From Toxonevra muliebris (Eukaryota; Arthropoda; Insecta; Diptera; Pallopteridae), in the NCBI GenBank assembly GCA_963691655.1, contig OY829326.1:116843388-116907387 (forward strand): a DNA stretch of 64,000 nt. The letters run 5' to 3'. How positions within the stretch are numbered: position 1 is the first letter of the stretch; every line of letters begins with the position of its first letter. Both the position numbers and the translations under genes were made by a program. This document shows, piece by piece, positions 22,780 through 33,399 of this stretch. The notes beneath the pieces are model-generated. The model had not been told where the DNA came from, ran no database searches, and saw only the letters and a program-made list of their open reading frames with translations.

Positions 22780-23400
22780 ATTTGTTTTGTTAAAATGAAT
22801 TATTTACACAAAAATAATGTTTTATCATTACAAATTTTTATTTTCATTATTGTAATTAAAATATAAAAAGAAGAATCTTATAAATTATTATTATTAATAC
22901 ATAATACTTACAAAAAAAAGAACATATTCAACTGCATTTCACAAGCTTTCTTCCACTTTTTTTTCACTTTCCACTTCTGTTTTTTCTTTTGTTACTAAAC
23001 GCCTGAAGTGCCTGCTGCTGATACAATCTGTGAAATAAAATTTTCTGTATTTTTTTTTTTTATAAATTTAATGAATAATCATATTTATACAAACCTTTTA
23101 ATGTTTTAAGTAACAAATATTTTCTTAACTAACTCGCGCGCCATGTAACCGACAAGAAATTAAAACGAAAGAACGATATGCCGAAAACAAAACGAGTAAC
23201 TAAAAAAGCATATTAACCTTACTTCTGCATTGGTGTCTATTTGGAGTTTCAAAAATTTGCAAATATATAATGCATTGTGCCAATAGAAACCAAACGCAAT
23301 AAAATTTTAACTCAAAGATCGGGTTAACCGATTTGATACACAAATATTGAATACAGAGAGGCAATAATGCGATAATATGAGCATCAAACACGAAGTTTAA
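22780..23400. other. Non-coding stretch before the hAT insertion
   Basis: AT-rich. The last ~40 bp (GATAATATGAGC, CACGAAG) loosely mirror the sequence right of the hAT element, so the hAT may have landed in the loop of a foldback copy. Nothing else was recognised. Confidence 0.4.
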
Positions 23401-23408
23401 CTTCTGAT

Positions 23409-24310
23409 CAGCGATGCCAACTTGCGGGAATTCCCCGATTTGCGGGGAATTTGACTTAGAGCGGGGAATGAGTTTTTTTTGCGGGGAATTTAAAGTCGTT
23501 CAGCTTTTTGTTGTCAAATGTTATGTAATATAAAACGTTTAAATTATGCCTTATTTCATATTTTGGGTTTTAAAATCTTTATCTTTTCTTAAGTGGGTCC
23601 TGCATTTTATTGGTTTGGAGAAAATCGATTTTAAAAAAAATGTAATATTTTAAAATATTATATTTTGCAAGTATTTTGTAAAAATTTCAGAGAGTAACTC
23701 GGAGTGATTTCGTAGATATAGATGATTATTGCGCCGAGTGTCAATCAGACCAAAAAAGTCGTGCGGTGCTTCGATTTCCCTTTCGGCCGTTCAGAAAGGC
23801 TTAGTTATGTCTTCGTTCAGCACTTCTTGATTAATAACTTTTAATCCCTGTAAACTTATAAATTACGGTCAGCCATCATAAAGAAGAAAAAGTATATATT
23901 ATTCGTTAAAAACAAACAGTCAACACTTTGAACCCTTTTTTCTCAAAAAAAGGTTTTGGTATTTTTTATTTGAGTCAAAAGAAAGCCTATGTATTTTCCT
24001 TTGATAACTTTGATGTCCAAAAGTGGATTGAGACTTGTTTATTTATTAAAATGAAGGTCTAGTAACTCGACACACCTCATCTCGTTCAAATTTAGTGTGG
24101 TAACTACTACCCAATATCACTAAACTTTTTGCATATTGATTTTTACCGAGATCAATTTGAAGGTATTTTCTGTTTTTGTAAAAAGTTTTTGTGGAAGTGC
24201 GTGTGGCGCTGTTATAATATGAAATTATACCGATGCGGGGAGTTTGATGGAAAATCGGGGAATTTCTCGAGGGCTTTCGGGGAGAAAGAAAAAATGACAT
24301 GGCATCCCTG
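23409..24310. mobile_element. hAT-type non-autonomous element, 902 bp, perfect 8-bp target duplication
   Basis: The ends are CAGCGATGCCA (23409-23419) and, as reverse complement, CAGGGATGCCA (24310-24300), a typical hAT end. The flanks are identical octamers CTTCTGAT (23401-23408 and 24311-24318). Inside the left end the motif GCGGGGAAT recurs three times (about 23425-23490), and the right part repeats CGGGGA. A minus-strand frame of about 130 codons crosses the right part but shows no transposase motif. The clean duplication suggests a fairly recent insertion. Confidence 0.88.
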
Positions 24311-24319
24311 CTTCTGATG

Positions 24320-26434
24320 TTCGTATTATCGTTCTCTTGCATTGTTGCAGTGGAGCAGCAGCTGACGAGCAGTGCTGTCGTTTTGAAAATTGTAATGGGA
24401 GGAATTTTTCCTTTTGAGCGGAGGATTTTGCTTAACAAGGGAGGAATTTTTCAAAATGCCTTAAAAGTTTTCAACTAAGTATTACTTAGATAACTGCTAA
24501 CAGTTCCAATAATGTATAGAAAGTTTTTGTAACAAATTCAGTCATATAAATAAAAAATAAGTCATGAAAAATAAACAAGTTTATATAAAAACCAAAATAG
24601 TCCTTCTTTTGAAATAAACGGTGCAATATAAAGTATTAATATTAGTAAGTAATATGAGCCATTCCGCCGTGCCTGCCGTGATTTTAACAACCTCTATAAT
24701 GTTATTGATATTTCTGATTCGGTAGATTCCATTAAACAAAATGTTATAACTTTTTTAAATATATAGATATCGTTGTCAGCTGATGATTTATAATCTGTAG
24801 CTGGATTTCAGAAGGACCACTTGGTGGGTAATGCGCTACCCCCACGTCCTTTAAAAAAAAAAAAAAAAAAAAAAAACAATAAAGAATAAAAAACTAAAAC
24901 CAACATTTCTTCGCTCTTCACAAAACCGGACATAAAAACATAGGATGTCATTTGTGGTATTTTTTAGCTAGCTCAATCGAAAGGACCCAGTTGGATGCAT
25001 AATTTTTCTAACATTACCTTACAAACCATTACTGCATTAACATTTGGTTGCAGTCAGCAAGCAGTTTATCGATATTTATTAAATAGGCACTTACTCTTAC
25101 ACAGTTTTTCTACTATTGATTTCAATTGGTAAAAATTACAAACATTAACACAAAGCCAAGCAAAAACGTTTGGAAATGAAATTTTGACAGTAACCCAGCG
25201 ACAAATAAAACAGCTAGTCCTAGTAACAAATATTTCACAGACATAAACGGAATGAAAATAACGCAACAGAAAACATTTAGTTTTATTTTCGTTTATTTTG
25301 CATACAACTCAAAAATTCAAGAATATGAAATAGGAGGATTTCTTCCGATTGGGGAGGACAGGAGGATTGAGATTTGAGCAGAGTACGAATACTCCGATCG
25401 GAGTACCTTCGGCAGCATTGCTGACGAGTATAGTTTTTTCATTCAGTCTTCAACCAATAGAGAAGACTTTATAAAAAAGGTATAATGGAGTGAAAAAAAC
25501 GTATTTTATATCACTCCTCTGCAAAGTACTTTCATTTTGTCCGATTGGGTATACAAGCACACAAAAAAATATACATGTACATACACATGCATGCAAAAAT
25601 TCATATAGTCTGCTATTCGATACTTTAGTTTGCTCAATTCCTTCACTGCTCTGTCGGTTTTGTAATCTTTCATTTTGTATGCGTATATGTTTTGTATATG
25701 TATGTGGGAAATAATAAAAGGAAGAAATATGTAGCAGCAAGCGGACAGGGCTGAAAGAGGGCAGGCATGTGAAAAATTAACCAACATTCCGCTCCAATGA
25801 AAAAGAAATATTTTTATGCACATTCAGTGAAGCCAAATTCATTTATTCTTTTCTTTCTTTCCTTTCCTTTTCATTTTCACTTTTATTTTTTCTCTCTTAA
25901 TTTTTTTTTTTTTTTCATTTTTGTTTGTTCCATTGCCGTCCAAACATTGTAAGCCTTTTTGCAATTATTTGATAATACAACAACAACAACAAAAACCAAC
26001 CAACAATAATATAAACGACAACAACAACAGCTAAGAGATTTTTGCAGCTCAATTCCAATTGTTTGCATTTTGGCTTTTTCTCTTCTCGTGTTGATGAATG
26101 AATTGAAAACATTGGAATGAATAAATGAATGAATGAATGCATGAAAATTGGTAGTTTTTTCTCACTGAATGAATTCGTTTAAAAGGTTCCAATTTTTCTC
26201 GGTATCCATATGTATAAATTGGGGTTAATGTGTGTAAATATGAATATAAAGAAATACTTTTTAACTTTTATAGCACAATTATAAAAAGAAAATAAATTGG
26301 GAATTTGTCGTTCAATTCTTTATTTCTTTGTTGAAATATTTTACAGGTTCATATGAAAGGAAACATGAAATTACGGTACTTTATTTGTGTGGAAAGAATT
26401 TTTATAATTTTATGCCTATAGCATTTCACACATT
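24320..26434. other. Non-coding stretch, 2.1 kb
   Basis: Contains GGAGGAATTTTTC twice (about 24400-24460), a 22-base A run at about 24851-24872, TACATG/CATA microsatellite near 25570, CAA repeats at about 25978-25995 and an ATGA/AATG tetranucleotide run at about 26090-26140. ACTCCGATCGGAGT (25390-25403) is a perfect 14-bp palindrome. No gene-like frame was found. Confidence 0.5.
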
Positions 26435-26500
26435 TTAACCCTTTGGCCATCGATGGTATTTAAAGGTACCATTAGCATTATTGGCTCATAAAATCTTTAA
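26435..26500 (+). mobile_element. Possible TTAA-type element end
   Basis: TTAACCCTTTGGCCATCGAT (26435-26454) is followed by GGTATTTAAAGGTACCATTA, which holds a small inverted repeat. The TTAA plus CCCTTTGG start matches other TTAA-type ends in this window. A related start without TTAA (AGCCCTTTGACGCCCG) lies near 27326. No partner end was proven. Confidence 0.35.
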
Positions 26501-26696
26501 GCAAAATCTTTATATGATTTTTGCAATAATTACGTAAGAGGAGGACTATAGTTCTTATATAATTCGTATAAATATTTAGTTTTCGCTTCTCCCTAACCCA
26601 AAGCTTAGTGGTTTTCTTTTGTAGTAAATACTTTTATGATATCTCCAATGGTTAACCAGTTATTAGTAAAAAAAAAAAAAAGAATTTTTTCAGGAA

Positions 26697-26716
26697 GGGG
26701 AGGGGGGCGGGGGGTC
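26697..26716 (+). repeat. G-run tract
   Basis: GGGG A GGGGGG C GGGGGG gives enough guanine for a G-quadruplex on the plus strand. It is preceded by an A run at about 26668-26681. No function is implied. Confidence 0.6.
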
Positions 26717-26719
26717 TTG

Positions 26720-28329
26720 CTTTGCAACCTCATAACTGATTTTTGTGGTTTCCCCATCTATCATACCCCACTAACAATTACTGAAGAAAAATCTCAAATA
26801 AGATTTTTTATGAACTTTTAGTGCACTTTTTACTCTACCGACTGGACAATATTTATCAAAACCAACCATAATTTCATGCAATTCATTCCATCGAATTTTA
26901 TAAAATATTCTGTTGAGAATTTAAAAATTAAAATATATTTTGGAAAATAAAACTGGATCTCCCCAATTCCGATGGACAATGATGTGAATAAAATCCGATC
27001 AAATTAACAAAAGGGCGTACAAAACAAAGTGTAACTCCTTTTCAAAAACTTTAAACTGGTAAAGTAACCGTAGTATTTATTAGTTATTTTCAAAATACTT
27101 TCAAGTTTGTCATAAAAAATATAGTTGCGAAAATTCCACTAAGCGTGACACAACGTCGGAAATTGACATATAAATTTTACACAAAAAATTAAAAAATCAA
27201 GAAAAATAAAGTTTTTCACTTTTTTTTTAAAAAACTTTATATATATATGCAATATATTACAATTTAAGTGCTATAAAATGAAGAAATAAAAGAAAGAAAA
27301 AAAGTTATGGGAAAATTTGTATTAGCCCTTTGACGCCCGAATTATAATGGAAATTGAGAGAAACTTTTTGTTGTGAAATTATGGTTACTTAGGTCTTCCA
27401 CAATCATGACACTAAATTTCTTGCTTCCACATTGATTTGTTTGTCCTTTATTTAAAGGTTACAAAACATAGCTATGATACTGTAGACAACCACTGGATAA
27501 CTCCTTTTCTCCAATTTTTTGATATTCATATTCTCTTATCTTTTATAAACATATCTGATAAAAAAAATTTCCGGTTAGTCATAATTTAATGCATTATTTT
27601 TCAAAAAATAGTGCAAAAGATTTTACTAAAAACTTTTGCACTTAGGTTTTTTGCTGAACTTCAAAGACAAAACATTAAAAAAAACTACTTAAGCAAGAAA
27701 TTTCAAATATTCGGCAATCAGTAAACTTGAAGAATACAAATAGCGTTAATAGTAATATCTGTTAAACATTTGATTTATGCCACATAAAAGTGAATGTTGC
27801 ATATACGCAACATTGGGTATGAAAGAGTTAATGACTCCAAAGTTCACATGATATATGTGACTCAATATTCCATTCAACATGGCAAACAAAACCTACTGTT
27901 AACTCTGTTTCCCTTCTATATTTAATTACAATCATCTGAAAGAGTTAACCATACTTTGCAAATAAAGAATTTCGCTCAAAATGTTCATCAATAAATATCG
28001 ATACCACAAAAATTTAAATAAATTATAGAAATATTCTATTCTTTTTTTTTGTCTATTTTTTCTTGCAAATTTATTCATTAATTTTTTTTTAATTTTTCCT
28101 TTTGCAGCTTGGGGCACTGTTGCTTAATTGAAAAACTCATTTTGTCTTTGTTCGGATTTCATATCAAATAGTTATGCCTCATATCATGATGCCATTTTTT
28201 CTTCATCTGTGGTACCAGGCGCTGGTTTTACTTTGGAAAACTTGAGTTATCTAAATAAAAATGACCTGGAGACAATTTTCCCAGGAGACTGCTTTGAAAG
28301 CAGAGAAAAAATTATTATTTTATATATTT
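26720..28329. other. Non-coding stretch, 1.6 kb
   Basis: AT-rich. AATGTTGCATATACGCAACA (about 27794-27813) is a near-perfect palindrome just left of GAAAGAGTTAA, which recurs at about 27938, two direct TTAA-type ends. A polypyrimidine-AG acceptor-like site (CCTTTTGCAG, to 28107) precedes a 67-codon frame, but an in-frame stop separates them. Confidence 0.45.
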
Positions 28330-28378
28330 AGATCACTGATGAGGAACCGTGGTGGGTTCCGAAGCAGCCTTATGATTT
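28330..28378 (+). ncRNA. Decayed hammerhead ribozyme copy
   Basis: AGATCACTGATGAGG is identical to the 156-170 copy. Stem II is longer here: GGAACC (28343-28348) pairs perfectly with GGTTCC (28355-28360) around a 6-nt loop, with several substitutions relative to copy 1 that keep pairing. The GAAA box has become GAAG (28361-28364) and stem III is reduced to a G-U pair next to a C/T mismatch before TTA. Stem I (AGATCA with TGATTT) is intact. The core damage predicts an inactive ribozyme. Confidence 0.6.
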
Positions 28379-28399
28379 GCTGCTCTTTATATACTGTTT

Positions 28400-31347
28400 C
28401 GACTTAGTCACTTCGACAAAAATTAAGTTTCATCCAGCCTGATAAACCATTAACTGTTGAGCTAGCAAGCAAGAAATAAAAATAAAGCTATGAAATATGA
28501 ACAATTAGATTTCAGTTTCATAGACTCCAATAATAGTATTTCATATTTTATTTAAGATGAATTTGTAACGCAAATACCATACATATATGTATGCAGGTAT
28601 GTAGAGGAAGTCAACAAACGTAAAGGGGTCTAAGAAAGAGGGCTAAGGTTTGCCATTCTTAATGGATTTCTTGAATACCACTCACAGAGATATCGTACAA
28701 ACTGACCTAGTTCCCAAGTTATGTAATAATATCGTCTACAATCTCTACTGAGAAGAAGAACATCATGAAATGTTTTATTATTTTAATTGTCATTGCTTCC
28801 AAGATATTCAGTTTTAAGTGTTTTAATGGTATAGAAGGGGCCACAATTTATTGGATACGGGGGCGTATGAGTATCTTATATTTATTTAATAGATTAAGGT
28901 TTTATGTATCAAGAAATTACTCTTCTTTTTAAGTACTCACTAAGTCCATAATAGCACAAATTAGGTAAGAATTGACAGGCCGAGAGGAAAAGCGGGATAA
29001 AATTTGTATAACAGGAAAAGTGAAATAATTTAGTATCTCCGTGCAAAAACGGTACAAATAATACGGTTTAAAGTGAAAATGAAACGGCTTAAAAGTAACA
29101 GCAAGAATGGTATAACAATTATTTCATATTACAATTTATTCCGTTTTTGCTCTGAACATATTTCGTTTCACTTTTGCTCTGAACATATTTTCTTTAGCTT
29201 TTGCTCTTAAGTAAAATCATTCCACTTTTTTTCTGAACTAAGAAGTATACAACTTTTCCTCTCAGCCACTCAATTAATCCTCATTTGATATCGCAATACA
29301 TTTTAATCTATTCAAGATGTTGCGGCTCTATGTGTTGAACAGATATTTCTCATTTGCCCATCTTATATGTTTGTTTTTCTGAAACTTGTGAAGGTTTACA
29401 TGCTTAGAACCTGAACCTAACCTTCAGAGTATTATCAACCAATCCAAAGACTCGAATAACATTATTAAATATTTAGTTTTAAAAACATGCACGTTACCTG
29501 AATTTTGTTACCTGAGTTCCTCATCAGTGCTCTAACTAATGCTACCAATTGATAACAGACTTCTGCAATCCATAACAAATGTGTCTCAACTTAAGATTAA
29601 ATAACATTAGTTACTCTTTTTCAATTTTAATTATACTCTTATTAACTATCAACAACCACTAAATTAATTAAACAGAGTGATCATATAATAGCAAATACTT
29701 AATTTAAACTTTATAGAGTTGTTTGAGAAGTTATAGCATCGGTGATGGCTCATTTGAAACACTTATACTTCCACACATTCAAAACACTAACACATGAACA
29801 AGAATACGAATAAATATAAAACGTTACTGCATTTCCTTTTATCAACTTAATGAAGTGAAATTATTCTGTGGCAATATATGAAAGAAATATTCAATCAAAA
29901 AGTTAAGGCAACACAAACACACACGAAACCACAGCTAAAGTCAACAAATTGTTATCTCATCTCGCGAACATATACCAACAAAAGTTACACCTACTCAAGA
30001 GAGGTAGCAGCAACTTGCACACTCACACACATTGGCAACAAAGGCTCCCTAATGCAAACAAATATAAACTTGTAGATCTACATCGACGACGTAGTACCAA
30101 ACAGCAGAAGAGAGAAATCTTCTTTTTGGCAGCAATATGAATTCCACACTATGAATTTTTCCATTTTCGTTAAACCTCTGAACACACACATGCATGCACT
30201 CTAAGTCATACTATATACCATATGCTTATATGAATGTATGCTGCATATGGTGGATGCAGCGAGTTTCTAAGGGAGGGGTCAAAATTTTTGCCCCTTAGAA
30301 TTTTTGTTTTTGCTTCATGACCAACGATCCAAATTAGGTTTTAATCGATGGTCAGGAGATCATGAGGGTTGGAACCGCAAAAGCCCCCTCTCCCTCGTTG
30401 ATCCGCTGGTGAGTATACGTATAAGCAATATTATTAGAAAAGTAGAAAACGCTTTTTACGCACTCTCACAAAATTAACTGTGGATTTTCATATGAGCTGT
30501 AGAAAATTCCTTGAGATTGAAATGATTTTTCCATGAAATAAAAACTTTAAATTACTTAAAAGCGCGAGCAGCAAAACGATTTACAATTGAATGTGTTGAT
30601 GGTGGTTCTGGTGCTGATTTTGATACTTTAGTCTTTTTCTACCAATTTTCAATATCGTCCTTCATTCTAGCTAAAGTAAGTTAACTTTTTTACACGTGAA
30701 TATTAGACGCAGGAGTGTGGTTAGTAGTTGCGGCATTACCCCCAAGTTAGAGCATGTATGTATTCGGAAATATGTTAATGTTGCGCACACAAGCACAACT
30801 AGTTGCTATACTAGCTTCAGGGGTCCTGATATACATGCATACGAATATATATGTATATACATGTGTGTGTGTGTGCATTTGTATTGCATGGGTGTGAATA
30901 TGTGTGCATGTATTGTTAATGTCTTAGCGAACATTTTTAAACGTTTTTGGGTGTGGTGATTTTTTGTGCTTTAATTTTATTAAATATTTTTGTCCTGTGT
31001 TTCTTAATACTTTGCATAGTTTTGGGTGTGTTTAATGAATGAAATTTTGTTTGAATTAAAATAGGTCCCTGAAGTCGGAAAATACTCTAGGGTCAATGGC
31101 TAACATATGTATATAAAAATATGTGTATTCTAATTTACACTTAGTATACGCATTATCCGGTATTTCTTTAAGCTTATAAGTGCTTGAGTTAGTCACGCTC
31201 GTCTACGTTCTGTATCGAAAAAGTTGGCAGACAAGGAGCAAATTTATAAGAAATATTATCTTTGCAAACTTTTGCAAATAAAATTCTGTCTAATTAACTC
31301 CATATTTTCAGAGAACTGCGAGTAAAAACTCGTTCTCCTAACTTGCT
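28400..31347. other. Non-coding stretch, 2.9 kb, with a half hammerhead
   Basis: Mostly AT-rich with microsatellite patches (GT run at about 30863-30876). About 29155-29225 repeats the phrase TTGCTCTGAACATATTT with CGTTTCACTTT / TTTAGCTTT variants, a short tandem repeat of roughly 35 bp. No coding region was found. Confidence 0.45.
29514..29536 (-). ncRNA. 5' half of a hammerhead-like repeat
   Basis: On the minus strand AGAGCACTGATGAGGAAC (29533-29516) matches the start of the two hammerhead copies through CTGATGA and the first stem II strand. The following sequence has no complementary strand and no GAAA, so the copy is truncated or is a chance match. Confidence 0.3.
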
Positions 31348-31520
31348 TTAACACTTTCGGTACCATTGGTCCCCGGTCACCCGAAATACGTTTTTTCAGT
31401 TTATTTTTTAGAAATACAAGTTTTTCTATGGGTCACCGGAGACCATAAAGCCTTCAATAGAAACTTTTTAAGAAATGGGGGTTAAAGAATACGAATTTGT
31501 CACGGTCAAGCAAGGGTTAA
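31348..31520. mobile_element. Probable short TTAA-flanked element
   Basis: It starts TTAACACTTTCGGTACCATT (31348-31367) and may end at CAAGGGTTAA (31511-31520). Inside, GGTCCCCGGTCACCC (about 31368-31382) and GGGTCACCGGAGACC (about 31430-31444) form an inverted repeat with two differences. The left end aligns with the reversed end at 21.8 kb. The match of the two outer ends is weak, so the right boundary is uncertain. Confidence 0.4.
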
Positions 31521-31539
31521 GTGAAGAATTATTTTTTTT

Positions 31540-33390
31540 TTCAACAACACACAGGGGATGCCCCTTAATTATGCAAAGCGTTGTGCTGAAAAAGGAGATC
31601 GATGACAATTCAGGGAAGCCTTAAACTTGACAATATCATAAGATTCGCGGAAAATATTTTCTGGAAGATTGTTTCACAAACGAACTGAGCGACTAAAAAA
31701 CGAACTACCTTTGCAGTGTGTTGTACTTAATGTCACAGTCTTCAAATGGAATTGATGGACCGTCGTTGACCGTAGTTACAACGTTGCACCAAGGTTGCTA
31801 GTAAACTAGATATCTTGACGCTGCCGATTAGTTTAACAACGCGATTTTGTATACGGTACAGCAGTTCATGTAAAGACCATGATACTACTCACGCATGTGA
31901 ATTGTACTCCATTTTGGTACGAATAAAGGTAGTGTAAATTGTGCAGCAGAGATGGTTAAAAGTATTTTTTGCAGCGTTTGAAAAAACCCAAGGATTTAGC
32001 TGCTTCTTGCGGTTTTAATAAAATGGTCATACTAGCGTAGATTGTTTTGCATCTAAAATATCTGACTCTTTTCAATTTACACCACCCATACTCAAGGTAC
32101 TAAGGCAAATTGAGGAGTCAGAATGCACTTGCTTATGCGTCAACTAACAACATTGGGTTTTCGAGCATTAAACAAAATTCGATTATCGTGACCCCAATCA
32201 TCAATCAAGTTAAGGTCGTGATTGAGTATGGCATTCAGTGTGGCATACTTCAATGAAATATATTGGATTAAAAATTAATGACAGAAGATCATTAATAAAA
32301 ATTAATAATAGCTTGTAAGACAGTACCGAACTTTACGGAACTCCCGCGTTAATAGAATGCTCATCAGAAGCAAAACCATCGAGTAAGACACGAATAGAGC
32401 GGCCACTGAGAAAACTCGTTAGCCAATAGGAGAATTTAATACCGACACCATATGCAGATATTTTAGATATTGGAGCCTAAAACTGTCAAAGAAATCTTTG
32501 AAGATATCCAAAGCAACAACCTTGCTTTCGCTCCAGAGATAGCAGCTTTGGATCAACTTCTCTGAAAGAAGCAACTTTAAATCTCGGTTAGAACGGTTAC
32601 GTCGAAAGCCATATTGACGGTCACTAATCAAGGTGTTACTTTCGAGATACTTTACTAGATGGGAGTGAATTACACTTTCCATAACTTTGGAAAGAGAGTA
32701 TAGCAAATGGTAATGGGCCGGTAATTAGTTGGGTTCGAAATATCGCCCTTTTTCGAGACCGGTTCAACATTGGCAATTTTCCAACATGAAGGGAATATTC
32801 CAGAATAGGAATAAATTGCGCATTGGGGTGACAAGGTGGTAGTACATTCTCTAAGTACGTAGGCTGGAATTCCATCTGGCCCCAAGGCTTTATTAATGTT
32901 GAGATTGAGAAACACTTTTTTGACTTCACGCGTTCGAAAATGAATTTTAGGCATAACGCAAGGAACTTTATCGGCAACGGGGGGTACTTGGTTGTTTAAA
33001 GTTAAATGAGAGTTATTAGCGAAGGTGTTAGCCAATTGGACCGCTTTTTCGGCAGAGTCAGTGAAGATCTTGTCATCCTTAAAAAGAGTTGGGATAGATG
33101 AAGTAGTTATATTTGACCAATTGCTTTTGCTATCCTTTGGTAATTGCAGAACCTTTTGACGTATGCGTTGCTCATGAAACAACTTCTCTTGTTTAAGGAT
33201 AGCTATTGTTTTCGTTCAGACGCCAATTCCTAAAAGTTTTTACTCCTGACTGCTGCTTTACATGTTGCGTTAAACCATGATTTGGTTTTGTGCTTAACGC
33301 AGATGGTTTTAGTTGGGTTAAAAGATCGCATAGCCAGCAAGATTATGCTTTGCACCATTTCAGCAGATGAACTAATATTTCTGTCAAGAA
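31540..33390 (-). mobile_element. CR1/jockey-group LINE, ORF2 RT pseudogene
   Basis: Minus strand from 33390: KTKSWFNATCKAAV (linker after the endonuclease); HEQRIRQKVLQLPKDSKSNW; then the RT fingers with NINKALGPDGIPAYVLREC, FPSCWKIANVEPVSKKGD and NPTNYRPI (33182-32720). The palm follows with LISDRQYGFRRNRSNRDLK and VVALDIFKDFFDSF (32640-32470). SINAGVP, a broken QGSVLSPT-like box and LIFINDLL are at about 32350-32290. C-terminal pieces such as FVKQSSRKYFPRILMILSS lie near 31660. The YADD box is lost in a degraded stretch. Several frameshifts and stops mark it as dead. Confidence 0.85.
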
Positions 33391-33399
33391 CACATAATA

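Noticed and set aside
28128..28331. 67-codon frame (..LSYLNKNDLETIFPGDCFES..) faintly like a SAM-type domain end, preceded by an acceptor-like CCTTTTGCAG
   Set aside because: The frame starts at TTG, an in-frame stop separates it from the acceptor, and the similarity is too short.
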